DNA from: Mycolicibacterium pulveris
GTDB lineage: Bacteria > Actinomycetota > Actinomycetes > Mycobacteriales > Mycobacteriaceae
NCBI RefSeq assembly: GCF_010725725.1
Contig: NZ_AP022599.1
Span: 3,844,001 to 3,908,000, forward strand
Length of the DNA: 64,000 nucleotides
Direction: 5' to 3'
Shown: positions 37,531 to 50,070 of the stretch, in pieces
Numbering within the stretch: position 1 is the first letter of the stretch
Layout: every line of letters begins with the position of its first letter
Notes under the pieces: model-generated
What the model was told of the DNA's origin: nothing
The model's database searches: none
What the model saw: only the letters and a program-made list of their open reading frames with translations
Position numbers and translations under genes: made by a program

Positions 37531-38970
37531 TCAGTCGAAGCGCTTGAAGCAGCGCTCCTGGTCGCCGAGCACCCCGACGCGAAACGCGTCGATCCGGGAG
37601 AACCCCGACGGCACCGACTCGCCGTTGACGTCGCTGGCGACCAGGCCGTTGGTGAGAATGCCCGACACCGCCTCGTCGAGATCGCCTGCGGTCAACGTGA
37701 CGGTGTGGCCGTCGGAGGTGGTGACCGACCGGGACAGCTTCGTGGTGGCCACGCCGGTGAGGCAGGCGGTGCGCAGCGCAGCCGCGGCGTTGTCGAGTGC
37801 GACGCCGCCCTGCTCGTGCTGGATGGCTTGCATGAACCGCGACACCAGCACCGAATAGGCGGTGTTGTCGCCGCTGGCCAGCCCGCCGGCACCGGCGGTG
37901 TCGGCGGGGGTGCCCATCTCGGTCAGCTCGTCGAGGTCGACGGCGATCGTGTTGGTGGGCGGGCAGTACGACACCGCCGCGCTCGGGCGGATGTCGGGAC
38001 AGTCGGCCGGCGCGAAGCTCAGTCGCGGCGGGTCGGCGGGCCGGAAGAGGATGTCCAGCGCGTCGACGATCGCGCGCACCGACGACTCGCTGACCTCCCA
38101 CTCGCCGGTTTCGTCCGCGCCGAGCAGCACGGGCAGGTCACCGCGACGCTGGCCGATCTCGCGCATGTCGATCGATTTGCATGCGGCGGCACCGTCGGTG
38201 AAACCGAATTGGAACGCCGAGAGCCGTTCGAACGCCGAACCGTGCTCGTCGATGCCGGCCGCGGGATCGATCTCGGTCATCAACGGGTCGCGGAACGCGA
38301 TCACCGCGGCCAGCACGTTGTTGAGGCCCTCACCGGTGGACAGGGTGAACCGCGGAGAGTTGTCCTCGGCCACCCACCGCATGTAAACCCCGGCGAGACA
38401 GTCGGCCTGCTGTTCGGCGACCAGCGTCGGGGTGGCGATGTCAGCCATCTCGGCCTGACGCTGCACGGCGTGGCCGTACTCGTGGGCCAGCACCATCGTG
38501 ACGCCCATGTCGCCGTAGGCCCGCTGCAGGTCGGGCATCAGCTCGCCGCGATCCCACCCGATGGTCCGGTCGTCGTGGCAGAAACCGGCGTTGACCAGGC
38601 CGTAGGTGTCCTCGCCGCAGAACTCGACGTTGTCGAAGCCGTTGGCGTCCCAGGAGTACAGCGCCTTGACCCGGCGGAACGTCCCCCCGAACGGTTCGCT
38701 GAACGCGCCCTCCCAGAACTCCTCGACATCGCTGACGGCCTGGCGTGCCAGCTCGTCGATGTCGCTGTCGTCGGTGCCCTGTACCTTGCGCGTCGGTTCC
38801 CCGGCGTCGGACCGCAGCCCGGAGGGCCCGTCGGTTGCGGGCATGCCCGCGACCCGGAACGGGTCGGCGAACACCGAGACGGGCCTGCCCTGCAGCGTGG
38901 TCGAGCAGCCGGCCACAAGAAGCGTCGACGCCACCGCGATCACCGCGCCCACCAGGTGTCGTCGCCCCAT
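37531..38970 (-). CDS. Lipoprotein zinc metalloprotease, LpqM-like
   Basis: 479 residues. A lipoprotein signal peptide ends in LLVAGC, so the protein is lipid-anchored outside the inner membrane. The zinc site HEYGHAVQRQAEM carries the HExxH-type motif, here HEYGH, with a downstream acidic ligand region (EQQADCLAGVYMRW), as in YpfJ-type neutral zinc metallopeptidases. Resembles LpqM of M. tuberculosis. ATG 38970 gives MGRRHLVGAV; the frame continues upstream to 39003 without support. Confidence 0.88.
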   Translation of the reverse strand: MGRRHLVGAVIAVASTLLVAGCSTTLQGRPVSVFADPFRVAGMPATDGPSGLRSDAGEPTRKVQGTDDSDIDELARQAVSDVEEFWEGAFSEPFGGTFRRVKALYSWDANGFDNVEFCGEDTYGLVNAGFCHDDRTIGWDRGELMPDLQRAYGDMGVTMVLAHEYGHAVQRQAEMADIATPTLVAEQQADCLAGVYMRWVAEDNSPRFTLSTGEGLNNVLAAVIAFRDPLMTEIDPAAGIDEHGSAFERLSAFQFGFTDGAAACKSIDMREIGQRRGDLPVLLGADETGEWEVSESSVRAIVDALDILFRPADPPRLSFAPADCPDIRPSAAVSYCPPTNTIAVDLDELTEMGTPADTAGAGGLASGDNTAYSVLVSRFMQAIQHEQGGVALDNAAAALRTACLTGVATTKLSRSVTTSDGHTVTLTAGDLDEAVSGILTNGLVASDVNGESVPSGFSRIDAFRVGVLGDQERCFKRFD

Positions 38971-38996
38971 GGGGATATACCTAATACGCCTGACTT

Positions 38997-39058
38997 CGCC
39001 CAAAGGGACATTTGGGCGCGAAAGTGCGAGTGAATTTCGCCATTACGTCGATCTCGGC
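38997..39058 (+). repeat. Intergenic repeat, copy B
   Basis: Reads CGCCCAAAGGGACATTTGGG, then CGCGAAAGTGCGAGTGAA, then TTTCGCCATTACGTCGATC. The hairpin CGCCCAAA (38997-39004) with TTTGGGCG (39011-39018) is perfect. It lies 17 nt beyond the dinG stop and upstream of the protease gene. Confidence 0.8.
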
Positions 39059-39075
39059 GCAAATCGCAAACAAGG

Positions 39076-41067
39076 TCAGGCGTCACGCAGCCGCTGCAGC
39101 GCCTCGCGCACCCGGATCGGATCGGTCGTCGCCCAGAACGGCGGCAGCGACGCGCGCAGATACCCGCTGTAGCGCGCGGTGGCCATCCGCGAATCCAGCA
39201 CCGCCACCACGCCGCGGTCCTCGACGGTGCGCAGCAGGCGGCCCGCGCCCTGCGCCAACAGCAGTGCCGCGTGGCTGGCGGCCACGGCCATGAACCCGTT
39301 GCCGCCGCGAGCGGCCACCGCGCGTTGGCGCGCGGTCAGTAGCGGATCGTCGGGTCGCGGAAACGGGATGCGGTCGATGAGCACCAGCGACAGCGACGGA
39401 CCCGGCACGTCGACGCCCTGCCACAGCGACAACGTGCCGAACAGCGAGGTCTCGGGGTCTTCGGCGAACCTTTTCACCAGCGCCGAGGTGGTGTCCTCAC
39501 CCTGACACAGCACCGGGGTGTCGAGGCGCTCACGCATGATCTCGGTGGCGGCCTTGGCCGCCCGCATCGACGAGAACAGGCCCAAGGTGCGCCCGCCCGC
39601 CGCGGTGACCAGCGCCGCGATCTCGTCGAGCTGTTCGGCGTTGGATGTCGCCGACTCCGCGGCTCCGGCCCCGCTGCCGCGATGCCCCGGCGGCGGAAGA
39701 TGCGCGGCGACGTAGAGGATGCCCGACGTCGCGTGCTCGAACGGCGACCCGACGTCGATGCCGCGCCACTTGGTGTCCTCGCCGTCCAGCCCCCACGCCG
39801 AGGCCATCGCGTCGAACGTGCCGCCGATGGTCAGCGTCGCCGACGTCAGCACCGTGGTCGAGTGCTCGAACAGCCTGTCGCGCAGCAGCCCGGCCACCGA
39901 CAGCGGCGCCACCCGCAACACCGCGCGCACGTTACCGCGGTTGTCCTCGTGCTCCAGCCACACCACGTCGCTGCGGTCGGGGATGGCCGGCACGAACGAG
40001 TCGAGGATGCGCGACGCGGTGTCGGCGACGTCGGTCAGCGCGGTGACCGCCTCCGCCCGCGCCGACGCGGCCTTCGGATCGCTGGGGCTGGTGTCGATCG
40101 CCGAGCGCACCTGGTGGGCGGCGTCGCGCAGCGCGGTCAGATACGTCGCCAGCTCGTCGTCGAGCCGGTCGATGCGCCCGGGCGTGCCGTCGTGAATGGC
40201 CGACGAGATCGTTGCGGTCGCCGCCTCCAGCCGTTGGGAGAGTTCGGCGTCGACGAGACGCGCGGCCCGCCGCTGCGCCACGCCCAGCGACGTCGCCGAC
40301 AGCTCGCCGGTCGCCACCGACGTCACCCGGTCGACCAGCTCGTGCGCCTCGTCGACCACCAACAGGCGATGTTCGGGCAGCACGGCCGCATCCGAGATCG
40401 CGTCGATGGCCAACAGGGCGTGGTTGGTGACGACGACGTCGGCAGCGCCGGCTTTTTCGCGGGCCCGTTCGGCGAAGCAGTCGGTGCCGAACGGGCACCG
40501 CGACACCCCGATGCACTCTCGCGCGGACACGCTCACCTGCGACCACGACCGGTCCGGCACCCCGGGCGTCAACTCGTCGCGATCTCCGGTGTCGGTGTCG
40601 GATGACCACGCGATCAGCCGCTGCACGTCGCGCCCCAGCGCGCTTGTGGCCATCGGCTCGAACAACTCTTCCTGCGGCCGGTCTTCAGGCTCGGCTGCGG
40701 CTCCGTTGTGAATCTTGTTCAGGCACAGGTAATTTCCGCGGCCCTTCAGCAGCGCGAACGACGGGGTCCGGGGCAGGGCATCGGTCAGCGACTTCGCCAG
40801 CCGAGGCAGGTCGCGGTCCACGAGCTGGCGTTGCAGCGCAATGGTCGCCGTGGACACCACGACCGGTTCGTCGATCTCGAGGGCCCGCGCGATGGCGGGC
40901 ACCAAATAGGCCAGCGACTTGCCGGTGCCGGTTCCGGCCTGGACCGCAAGGTGCTCACCGGTGTCGAAGGCGTGCGCCACCGCCTCGGCCATCTCGATCT
41001 GGCCGCTGCGCTGACTCCCGCCCAACGAGGCGACCGCCGTCGCGAGCAGGTCTGTGACGTCTCTCGT
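39076..41067 (-). CDS. dinG: ATP-dependent helicase DinG, non-standard start codon
   Basis: Superfamily 2 iron-sulfur helicase, 663 residues. Walker A GTGTGKS, four cysteines of the cluster ([21 protein letters not shown]), DEAH box VVDEAHEL. The expected N-terminus begins [16 protein letters not shown]. The only codon at the right place is ACG (41065-41067), 4 nt after a perfect AGGAGG at 41072-41077; reading from it gives almost the length of Rv1329c. The first standard start in frame is TTG 41025, which would cut 14 residues and has no ribosome site. Confidence 0.92.
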   Translation of the reverse strand, partial: TRDVTDLLATAVASLGGSQRSGQIEMAEAVAHAFDTGEHLAVQAGTGTGKSLAYLVPAIARALEIDEPVVVSTATIALQRQLVDRDLPRLAKSLTDALPRTPSFALLKGRGNYLCLNKIHNGAAAEPEDRPQEELFEPMATSALGRDVQRLIAWSSDTDTGDRDELTPGVPDRSWSQVSVSARECIGVSRCPFGTDCFAERAREKAGAADVVVTNHALLAIDAISDAAVLPEHRLLVVDEAHELVDRVTSVATGELSATSLGVAQRRAARLVDAELSQRLEAATATISSAIHDGTPGRIDRLDDELATYLTALRDAAHQVRSAIDTSPSDPKAASARAEAVTALTDVADTASRILDSFVPAIPDRSDVVWLEHEDNRGNVRAVLRVAPLSVAGLLRDRLFEHSTTVLTSATLTIGGTFDAMASAWGLDGEDTKWRGIDVGSPFEHATSGILYVAAHLPPPGHRGSGAGAAESATSNAEQLDEIAALVTAAGGRTLGLFSSMRAAKAATEIMRERLDTPVLCQGEDTTSALVKRFAEDPETSLFGTLSLWQGVDVPGPSLSLVLIDRIPFPRPDDPLLTARQRAVAARGGNGFMAVAASHAALLLAQGAGRLLRTVEDRGVVAVLDSRMATARYSGYLRASLPPFWATTDPIRVREALQRLRDA

Positions 41068-41071
41068 GGTG

Positions 41072-41077
41072 CCTCCT
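41072..41077 (-). promoter_or_regulatory. Ribosome binding site before the dinG ACG codon
   Basis: AGGAGG on the minus strand, overlapping the pncB stop codon. No ATG, GTG or TTG in the dinG frame lies within reach; ACG stands 4 nt downstream. Confidence 0.7.
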
Positions 41078-42377
41078 ATGTTGCGCGCGCGACCATGCGG
41101 GTCGGGATCGCCGGCTCGCCTCGGGACAACGCCAGACCGTGCCACGGCAAGCTTTTCAGCCCGGCGCGGACCCGTTCGCGCGCGGTTTCCAGGCTGAGAT
41201 CGCCGACGGGCTCGCCGCCGCGCACCAACGGCTCGGTCAGCGGTCGCTCGGCCAGCCCACGCTGGCCGGCAGGCGGTTCCCCGTACCGATGGACCACCTC
41301 CTCGACCACGGTGCCGGTGGTCTTGGCCAGTCGTGTCGCCTGCTTGCGCCCGCCGTGGGATTCCTTGTGGCTGCTGCGCTTCTCCACCGGCATCCCGTCG
41401 ACCTCGACGAGCTTGTACACCATGCCCGCGGTCGGCGCGCCCGAGCCCGTCACCAACGAGGTGCCGACACCGAAGATGTCGACGGGCTCGGCCCGAAGCG
41501 CGGCGATGCCGAACTCGTCCAGATCGCCGGAGACCACGATGCGGGTGCGGTGCGCGCCCAGCCGGTCGAGTTGGTCGCGGACCTGACGGGCCAGCACGCC
41601 GAGATCGCCGGAGTCGATGCGCACCGCGCCGAGTTCCGGACCGGCCACCTCGACGGCGTTGGCCACCCCGGCGGTGATGTCGTAGGTGTCGACCAGCAGC
41701 GTGGTGTCCGCGCCAAGCGCCTCGACCTGCGCCTTGAACGCCGCCTTCTCGTTCGGCCGCCCCTCCGGTGCGGTGTACAGCAGCGTGAATGCGTGGGCGC
41801 TGGTGCCCACCGCCGGAACGCCGTGGACGCGCTGCGCCTCGAGATTGGAGGAGGCGGTGAACCCGGCCAGGTAGGCGGCCCGCGCGGCGGCGACGGCGGC
41901 CTGCTCGTGCGTGCGCCGGGAGCCCATCTCGATCAGCGCGCGTCCCTCGGCCGCCGACACCATGCGAGCGGCCGCCGACGCGATCGCGCTGTCGTGGTTG
42001 AAAATCGACAGCGCCAGGGTCTCCAACACCACGCATTCCCCGAAGGTGCCGTGCACCGACAACACCGGCGAGCCCGGGAAATACAGTTCACCTTCGCCGT
42101 ATCCGTCGACGTCACCGCTGAACCGGTAGTCGGCGAGATAGGCCAGGGTCTCGCGGTCACAGAAGTCCGAAAGCAGCGAGAGCGCCTCGTCGTCGAACGT
42201 GAACTGTGCCAACGCATCAACGAACCGGGCGGTTCCGGCGACCACGCCGTACCGGCGTCCGTCGGGCAGGCGGCGCGCGAAGATCTCGAACGTGGTCCGG
42301 CGGTGGGCCGTCCCGTCGCGCAGGGCGGCGGCGAGCATCGTCAGCTCGTATTTGTCGGTGAGCAAAGCCAGGGACAT
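41076..42377 (-). CDS. pncB: Nicotinate phosphoribosyltransferase
   Basis: 433 residues. Makes nicotinate mononucleotide from nicotinate and PRPP in NAD salvage. Conserved blocks: [18 protein letters not shown] at the start, [28 protein letters not shown], and [24 protein letters not shown] 42377 gives [11 protein letters not shown]; a GTG further up is possible. Divergent from clpS. Position equals Rv1330c. Confidence 0.96.
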   Translation of the reverse strand: MSLALLTDKYELTMLAAALRDGTAHRRTTFEIFARRLPDGRRYGVVAGTARFVDALAQFTFDDEALSLLSDFCDRETLAYLADYRFSGDVDGYGEGELYFPGSPVLSVHGTFGECVVLETLALSIFNHDSAIASAAARMVSAAEGRALIEMGSRRTHEQAAVAAARAAYLAGFTASSNLEAQRVHGVPAVGTSAHAFTLLYTAPEGRPNEKAAFKAQVEALGADTTLLVDTYDITAGVANAVEVAGPELGAVRIDSGDLGVLARQVRDQLDRLGAHRTRIVVSGDLDEFGIAALRAEPVDIFGVGTSLVTGSGAPTAGMVYKLVEVDGMPVEKRSSHKESHGGRKQATRLAKTTGTVVEEVVHRYGEPPAGQRGLAERPLTEPLVRGGEPVGDLSLETARERVRAGLKSLPWHGLALSRGEPAIPTRMVARAT

Positions 42378-42452
42378 CCCCGTGGACGTCGAGACCACAC
42401 CGCAACCGTAGTAGTTCAAAGCCGCAAGTACGCCCCGGCTATCCTTAAACAC

Positions 42453-42755
42453 ATGGTGACACCGGCCAAGGCCCGACCGGGGACGCACGAGGAGCGTGAT
42501 GTCGCCACGTACGAGGCGACGGATGTTCCTTGGGTGACCATCGTCTGGGACGACCCGGTCAACTTGATGACCTACGTGACGTACGTCTTCCAGAAGCTGT
42601 TCGGCTACAGCGAGCCGCACGCGACCAAACTCATGCTGCAGGTGCACAACGAAGGCAAGGCCGTGGTGTCGGCGGGCAGTCGTGAGTCGATGGAGGTCGA
42701 CGTGTCCAAACTCCATGCCGCCGGTTTGTGGGCGACAATGCAGCAGGACCGCTGA
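42453..42755 (+). CDS. clpS: ATP-dependent Clp protease adaptor ClpS
   Basis: 100 residues. Delivers N-degron substrates to the Clp ATPase. The core [27 protein letters not shown] has the N-end-residue binding Asp/Asn region; the C-terminal part ends [14 protein letters not shown]. The DUF2017 gene starts 7 nt after its stop, a conserved pair in actinobacteria. Confidence 0.95.
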   Translation: MVTPAKARPGTHEERDVATYEATDVPWVTIVWDDPVNLMTYVTYVFQKLFGYSEPHATKLMLQVHNEGKAVVSAGSRESMEVDVSKLHAAGLWATMQQDR

Positions 42756-42762
42756 CAGAACA

Positions 42763-43347
42763 GTGCGTAAATGGAAGCGGGTCGACACTCCCGACGGCCC
42801 ACGCTTCCGCTCGGCGCTCGCCGCACACGAGGCGGCGCTGCTGCACAGCCTCGCCACGTCCATGATCGGCATGCTCGACGAGCGCCAATCCTCTGCTCCT
42901 GCAGACGAACTCGAACAGATCACCGGAATGCGCACCGGGAATTCCGCGCCGCCACAGGACGAGACGATGAAACGCCTGCTGCCCGACTTCTACCGCTCCC
43001 AGACCGACCATCCCGCCGGTTCGGGCACCGTCGAGTCGCTCAACAGCGCGCTGCGCAGCCTGCACGAGCCCGAAATCATCGACGCGAAAATTCAAGCCGC
43101 ACAGCAGCTTCTGGAGACCCTTCCGCGCGATGGCGGCAAGCTCGAACTGCGTGAGGACGACGCGCACGCCTGGGTCGCAGCGGTCAACGACATGCGGTTG
43201 GCGCTGGGCACCATGCTCGGGGTCAAGGCGGGCGGGCCGGACGCGTTGCCCGCCGATCACCCGCTGGCCGGGCACCTCGACGTGTACCAGTGGCTGACCG
43301 TGCTGCAGGAGTATCTGGTCCTCGGGCTCATGGGCAAACCGCGTTGA
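42763..43347 (+). CDS. DUF2017 protein, clpS neighbour
   Basis: 194 residues, largely helical, starting RKWKRVDTPDGPRFRSALAA. DUF2017 proteins follow clpS throughout actinobacteria (Rv1332 in M. tuberculosis, sometimes called a regulator). No DNA-binding motif is evident. GTG start at 42763. A link to proteolysis is inferred from position only. Confidence 0.88.
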   Translation: MRKWKRVDTPDGPRFRSALAAHEAALLHSLATSMIGMLDERQSSAPADELEQITGMRTGNSAPPQDETMKRLLPDFYRSQTDHPAGSGTVESLNSALRSLHEPEIIDAKIQAAQQLLETLPRDGGKLELREDDAHAWVAAVNDMRLALGTMLGVKAGGPDALPADHPLAGHLDVYQWLTVLQEYLVLGLMGKPR

Positions 43348-43384
43348 TCGGCGCGTGCGGACACACTCGCGAAAAGAGCACACA

Positions 43385-44407
43385 GTGACGGGTTCAATCA
43401 CCGATGTCGCCGGCGTCCTCGTCGGACAACACCACCGCGTCGACGCCGACGCCACGCTGGGCTCGGGCTGGGCCAGTGGCACCACGGTGGTGCTGGCCCC
43501 GCCAGGCACCGTCGGCGCCGTCGACGGCCGCGGCGGTGCGCCCGGCACTCGCGAGACCGACCTGCTCCACCCGAGCAACACCGTGCGCCACGTCGACGCG
43601 GTGGTGCTGTCGGGCGGCAGCGCGTTCGGGCTCGCCGCCGCCGACGGCGTGATGCGGTTTCTGGAGGAACAGGGCCGCGGGGTGGCGCTGGAGGGCGGGG
43701 TGGTGCCCATCGTGCCCGCCGCGGTGGTCTTCGATCTGCCCGTCGGCGGCTGGGGTTGCCGGCCGACGGCGGAGTTCGGGTACACCGCCGCCTGCAACGC
43801 CGGTACCGAGGTCGCGGTCGGCACCGTCGGCGCGGGCACCGGCGCCCGGGCCGGCGTCCTCAAGGGCGGCGTCGGCACCGCGTCGACGACGCTGGAGTCG
43901 GGCGTGACGGTTGGGGCGGTGGTGATCGTCAACTCGGCCGGTGACGTGGTGGACCGCGCGACCGGGCTGCCGTGGCTGGCCGAGGACATCGAAACGCTGG
44001 GCCTGGTGGCGCCGCCGACCGACCAGCTCGCGGCCTACGCCGACCGGCACACCGAGTTCAGCCCGCTCAACACCACCATCGCCGTCGTGGCCACCGACGC
44101 GGTGCTGAGCAAGGCGGGATGCGCCCGCGTCGCCGTCGCCGCGCACGACGGGCTGGCCCGCACCATCCGGCCGTGCCACACCCCACTCGATGGGGATACG
44201 GTGTTTGCGCTGGCCACCGGCGCCGTCGAGGTGCCGCTCGACCCGGAAACCCCGGCGTCGATGTCGCCGGAGACGCCGCTGGTCACCGCGATCGGCGCGG
44301 CCGCCGCGGACTGTCTGGCCCGTGCGGTGCTGGTCGGTGTGCTGGCGGCGGAGTCGGTGGCCGGAATACCGACGTACCGGGACCTGTTGCCCGGAGCGTT
44401 CGGGTGA
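43385..44407 (+). CDS. P1/DmpA-family N-terminal nucleophile aminopeptidase
   Basis: 340 residues from GTG 43385 (TGSITDVAGVLVG). Peptidase family S58: self-cleaves to expose a catalytic Ser/Thr. The likely cleavage site is Asn-Thr in SPLNTTIAVVATDA, resembling nylon hydrolase NylC rather than the Gly-Ser of DmpA. Conserved RGGAPGTRETDLL and DGDTVFALATG blocks are present. Equivalent to Rv1333, shown by others to have hydrolase activity. The upstream frame to 43355 overlaps no signal. Confidence 0.88.
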   Translation: MTGSITDVAGVLVGQHHRVDADATLGSGWASGTTVVLAPPGTVGAVDGRGGAPGTRETDLLHPSNTVRHVDAVVLSGGSAFGLAAADGVMRFLEEQGRGVALEGGVVPIVPAAVVFDLPVGGWGCRPTAEFGYTAACNAGTEVAVGTVGAGTGARAGVLKGGVGTASTTLESGVTVGAVVIVNSAGDVVDRATGLPWLAEDIETLGLVAPPTDQLAAYADRHTEFSPLNTTIAVVATDAVLSKAGCARVAVAAHDGLARTIRPCHTPLDGDTVFALATGAVEVPLDPETPASMSPETPLVTAIGAAAADCLARAVLVGVLAAESVAGIPTYRDLLPGAFG

Positions 44408-44483
44408 CGTCGCCGAACCGGCATTCCAGCAGCGCCTCAAGCGGCGTTTGGCCGCTGGAATACAGTTTTGCGACAGAAAGGGA

Positions 44484-44923
44484 ATGACTGTGCTGGTGAT
44501 TCGGGCCGACCTGGTCGACGCCATGGTCGCGCACGCCCGTGCCGACCATCCCGACGAGGCCTGCGGGATCATCGCCGGGCCGGAGGGCTCCGATCGGCCC
44601 GAGCGGTTCATCGCGATGACCAACGCCGAACGGTCCCCGACGTTCTACCGCTTCGACTCGATGGAGCAGTTGAAGGTGTGGCGGGCGATGGAGCAGGCCG
44701 GCGAGGCGCCCGTCGTCATCTACCACTCACACACCGCGACCGAGGCCTACCCCAGCCGCACCGACATCTCTTTGGCTTTCGAACCCGACGCCCACTACGT
44801 GCTGGTGTCCACCCGCGACCCCGACGAGCACGAGCTACGCAGCTACCGCATCGTCGATGGTGTCGTCACCGAGGAACCCGTCAAGATCGTCGAGCAGTAT
44901 GTCGAGCAGTATGAGGAGCAACC

Positions 44924-44927
<4 letters not shown>
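44484..44927 (+). CDS. mec: [CysO sulfur-carrier]-S-L-cysteine hydrolase
   Basis: 147 residues, a JAMM/MPN+ zinc metalloprotease. The JAMM motif is HSHTATEAYPSRTD with the upstream Glu in DEACGIIAG. It releases cysteine from the CysO-cysteine adduct. Start ATG 44484 or GTG 44490; the frame is open further up, within the preceding gene. The stop overlaps the cysO ATG (ATGA). First of the mec-cysO-cysM unit. Confidence 0.95.
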
Positions 44928-46855
<1,928 letters not shown>

Positions 46856-46859
<4 letters not shown>

Positions 46860-47704
46860 CGGAGCCGTCGGGCCGCGCGGCGCTCCCGGTCGGCATCTTC
46901 GACTCGGGGGTCGGCGGGTTGACGGTCGCCCGCGCGATCATCGACCAGTTGCCCGACGAGGACATCCTCTATGTCGGCGACACCGCCAACGGGCCGTACG
47001 GGCCGCTGACCATCCCGCAGATCCGCGCGCACGCGCTGGCGATCGGCGACGATCTGGTGGCGCGCGGGGTGAAGGCGTTGGTGATCGCCTGCAACTCGGC
47101 GTCGTCGGCGTGCCTGCGCGACGCCAGGGAACGCTACGCCCCGGTGCCCGTCGTCGAGGTGATCCTGCCCGCGGTGCGACGCGCGGTGGCCGCGACCCGC
47201 AACGGCCGCATCGGCGTCATCGGCACGCAGGCGACCATCGCGTCGGGGGCCTATCAGGATGCCTTCGGGGCGGCGCGGGACACCGAGGTGATCGCGGTGG
47301 CCTGCCCGCGGTTCGTCGACTTCGTCGAGCGGGGGGTGACCAGCGGACGCCAGGTGCTCGGCCTGGCCGAGGGCTACCTGGAACCGCTCCAACGCGCCGA
47401 GGTCGACACGCTGGTGCTGGGCTGCACGCACTACCCGATGCTGTCGGGTCTGATCCAGTTGGCGATGGGCGAGCACGTGACCCTGGTGTCCAGCGCGGAG
47501 GAAACCGCCAAGGACTTGCTGCGGGTGCTCACCGAACTCGATTTGCTGCGCCCACACCCGGAGGATCCGGCCGCCGGCGGTGCGCAGCGCGTCTTCGAGG
47601 CGACCGGCGATCCTGAGTCGTTCACCACACTGGCGGCCCGATTCCTCGGTCCGTCGCTTGACGGTGTTCGACCTGTGCAACGTCACGTCGGCGCCGGGAA
47701 GTGA
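46856..47704 (+). CDS. murI: Glutamate racemase
   Basis: 282 residues. Makes D-glutamate for peptidoglycan. Both catalytic cysteines are present, in [10 protein letters not shown] and [10 protein letters not shown]; the start [14 protein letters not shown] is the family N-terminus. GTG 46856 overlaps the rhomboid stop. Confidence 0.97.
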
Positions 47705-47777
47705 TTTACCGCAAGAAAGGGTTGCAAACGGGCGATGTCTTCGTCAGACGCGTGGCGGGCATGGCAAGCTAGAGTGC

Positions 47778-48548
47778 GTGCGAATCACCGTTCTCGGCTG
47801 CTCCGGCAGCGTCGTCGGGCCTGATTCGCCAGCCTCGGGATATTTGATCTCCGCGCCGGATACTCCGCCACTGGTCGTCGATTTCGGGGGCGGCGTACTG
47901 GGCGCGCTGCAACGCTACGCCGACCCCAACGATGTGCACGTGCTGCTTTCGCATCTGCATGCCGACCATTGCCTTGACCTTCCCGGGTTGTTCGTGTGGC
48001 GGCGCTACCATCCGTCGCCGGCCAAGGAACCCGGTGTGCTCTACGGCCCGGCGAACACCTGGGCACGGCTGGGTGCCGCGTCCTCACCCGAGGGCGGGGA
48101 AATCGATGACTTCTCTGACGTTTTCGAGGTGCGCCACTGGGTGCACGATCAACCGGTGACCATCGGCTCGCTGACCGTGGTGCCGAAGCTTGTTTGCCAC
48201 CCCACCGAGTCCTACGGGTTGCGGTTCATCGATCCGTCCGGTGCGACGTTCGTCTACAGCGGCGACACCGGCTACTGCGACGCGCTGATCGACTTGGCCC
48301 GCGGCGCCGACGTGTTCCTGTGCGAGGCGTCGTGGACGCATTCACCGGACCGGCCGCCGAACCTGCATCTGTCGGGCACCGAGGCCGGCCGGGCGGCCGC
48401 GCGGGCCGGCGTCGGCGAGCTGTTGTTGACCCACATTCCGCCGTGGACGTCACGCGAGGACGTGATCAGCGAGGCGAAGGCGGAGTTCCACGGCCCGGTG
48501 CACGCGGTGGTGTGCGGGGAGACGTTCGACGTCCCCCGCAAGCCGTAG
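47778..48548 (+). CDS. Metallo-beta-lactamase-fold cAMP phosphodiesterase-like protein
   Basis: 256 residues from GTG 47778. The metal-binding HLHADHCLDLPG motif, the His of LVCHPTESYG, the Asp of YSGDTGYCD and the final HIPPW block define the MBL fold. Equivalent to Rv1339, which is reported to be an atypical class II cAMP phosphodiesterase. With the cyclase at 22733 it would set cAMP levels. Confidence 0.9.
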   Translation: MRITVLGCSGSVVGPDSPASGYLISAPDTPPLVVDFGGGVLGALQRYADPNDVHVLLSHLHADHCLDLPGLFVWRRYHPSPAKEPGVLYGPANTWARLGAASSPEGGEIDDFSDVFEVRHWVHDQPVTIGSLTVVPKLVCHPTESYGLRFIDPSGATFVYSGDTGYCDALIDLARGADVFLCEASWTHSPDRPPNLHLSGTEAGRAAARAGVGELLLTHIPPWTSREDVISEAKAEFHGPVHAVVCGETFDVPRKP

Positions 48549-48564
48549 CCGCACGCCTTATTTC

Positions 48565-48625
48565 CGCCCAACGGGACATTTGGGCGCCAAAGTGCGAGAA
48601 GAACGCGCCAAAACGTCGATCTCGG
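48565..48625 (+). repeat. Intergenic repeat, copy C
   Basis: Reads CGCCCAACGGGACATTTGGG, then CGCCAAAGTGCGAGAAGA, then ACGCGCCAAAACGTCGATC. The hairpin CGCCCAA/TTGGGCG is perfect. It lies 17 nt after the stop of the phosphodiesterase-like gene and before rph. Confidence 0.8.
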
Positions 48626-48656
48626 TGATGACGGAGCCACCCGATAGGGTTGGCCC

Positions 48657-49439
48657 GTGTCCACACGAGAAGACGGTCGGCGCGACGACGAACTGCGACC
48701 GGTCCGCATCACCCGCGGCTTCACCACACACCCCGCCGGGTCGGTGCTGGTCGAGTTCGGCGAAACCCGCGTCATGTGCACCGCCAGCGTCACCGAAGGT
48801 GTGCCGCGCTGGCGCAGGGGCACCGGGCAGGGCTGGCTGACCGCCGAATACGCGATGCTGCCTGCCGCGACCCACGAGCGCTCGGACCGCGAGTCGGTCA
48901 AGGGCCGAGTCGGCGGGCGAACCCAGGAGATCAGCCGGCTCGTCGGCCGGTCGCTGCGCGCGTGCATCGACCTGGCGGCGCTGGGGGAGAACACCATCGC
49001 GATCGACTGCGACGTCCTGCAGGCCGACGGCGGTACCCGCACCGCGGCGATCACCGGCGCCTACGTCGCGCTGGCCGACGCGGTGACCTACCTGGCCGCC
49101 GCCGGCAAACTGGCAGATCCCCGGCCACTGTCGTGCGCGATCGCGGCCGTCAGTGTCGGCGTCGTCGACGGACGCATCCGCGTCGACCTGCCCTACTCCG
49201 AAGACTCCCGCGCCGAAGTCGACATGAACGTCGTCGCCACCGACACCGGGACGCTCGTGGAGATCCAAGGCACCGGAGAGGGCGCGACGTTCCCGCGCTC
49301 GACGCTGGACAAGATGCTCGACGCTGCGATGGGCGCCTGCGAGCAGATCTTCGAAATCCAGCGCCAGGCACTGGAATTGCCGTACCCGGGGAAGCTGCCG
49401 GAATCCCCGGAGCCGCCGAAGAAGGCGTTCGGAAGCTGA
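48657..49439 (+). CDS. rph: Ribonuclease PH
   Basis: 260 residues. Phosphorolytic 3' exoribonuclease that trims tRNA precursors. The core [17 protein letters not shown] strand (here [13 protein letters not shown]), [11 protein letters not shown] and the phosphate-binding [16 protein letters not shown] are present. GTG start at 48657. Its TGA overlaps the proposed CTG start of the next gene. Confidence 0.97.
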   Translation: MSTREDGRRDDELRPVRITRGFTTHPAGSVLVEFGETRVMCTASVTEGVPRWRRGTGQGWLTAEYAMLPAATHERSDRESVKGRVGGRTQEISRLVGRSLRACIDLAALGENTIAIDCDVLQADGGTRTAAITGAYVALADAVTYLAAAGKLADPRPLSCAIAAVSVGVVDGRIRVDLPYSEDSRAEVDMNVVATDTGTLVEIQGTGEGATFPRSTLDKMLDAAMGACEQIFEIQRQALELPYPGKLPESPEPPKKAFGS

Positions 49440-50050
49440 CCTCGCTGCTGGTGGCCAGCCGCAACCGCAAGAAGCTGGCCGAGCTGCACCGCGTCCTCGA
49501 CGCCGCCGGGGTGTCGGGGTTGACGCTGCTGTCCCTTGACGACGTGGCACCGTTCGACGAAGCACCGGAGACCGGTGCGACGTTCGAGGACAACGCGGTG
49601 GCCAAGGCGCGCCAGGCGTTTCGGGCCACCGGGCTGGCGACGGTGGCCGACGACTCCGGGCTGGAAGTCGACGCGCTGAACGGGATGCCGGGGGTGTTGT
49701 CGGCGAGGTGGTCGGGCACGCACGGCGATGCCGCCGAAAAAGACCGAGCCAACACCGCGTTGCTGCTGGCGCAACTGCGCGACGTGCCCGACGAGCGGCG
49801 CGGCGCGGCGTTCGTGTCGGCCTGCGCGCTGGTGCACGACGCGGGCGAGGTCGTCGTGCGGGGGGAGTGGCGGGGCGGCATCGCGCACGAGCCACGCGGC
49901 GACGGCGGCTTCGGCTACGACCCGGTGTTCGTGCCCGCCGGGTCGACGAGAACCGCCGCCGAGCTGAGCCCCGCCGAGAAGGACGCGGTGTCGCATCGCG
50001 CGCGGGCGTTGACGGCGCTGCTGCCGGCGTTGCGCGAACTGGCCGGCTGA
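49436..50050 (+). CDS. rdgB: dITP/XTP pyrophosphatase (RdgB/HAM1), CTG start likely
   Basis: 204 residues. Removes non-canonical purine triphosphates. [15 protein letters not shown] is the first beta-strand and nucleotide loop, and [21 protein letters not shown] and [11 protein letters not shown] are family blocks. The only codon giving the full N-terminus (and the exact length of Rv1341) is CTG 49436, overlapping the rph stop as CTGA. The first standard start, GTG 49451, would remove residues of the first strand. Confidence 0.94.
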   Translation: MTSLLVASRNRKKLAELHRVLDAAGVSGLTLLSLDDVAPFDEAPETGATFEDNAVAKARQAFRATGLATVADDSGLEVDALNGMPGVLSARWSGTHGDAAEKDRANTALLLAQLRDVPDERRGAAFVSACALVHDAGEVVVRGEWRGGIAHEPRGDGGFGYDPVFVPAGSTRTAAELSPAEKDAVSHRARALTALLPALRELAG

Positions 50051-50070
50051 GGGCGCGGCGCTCTCAAGGC

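Noticed and set aside
41068..42036. Upstream extension of the dinG frame through pncB
   Set aside because: It is antisense-free shadow coding in the pncB gene; dinG similarity begins at about 41060.
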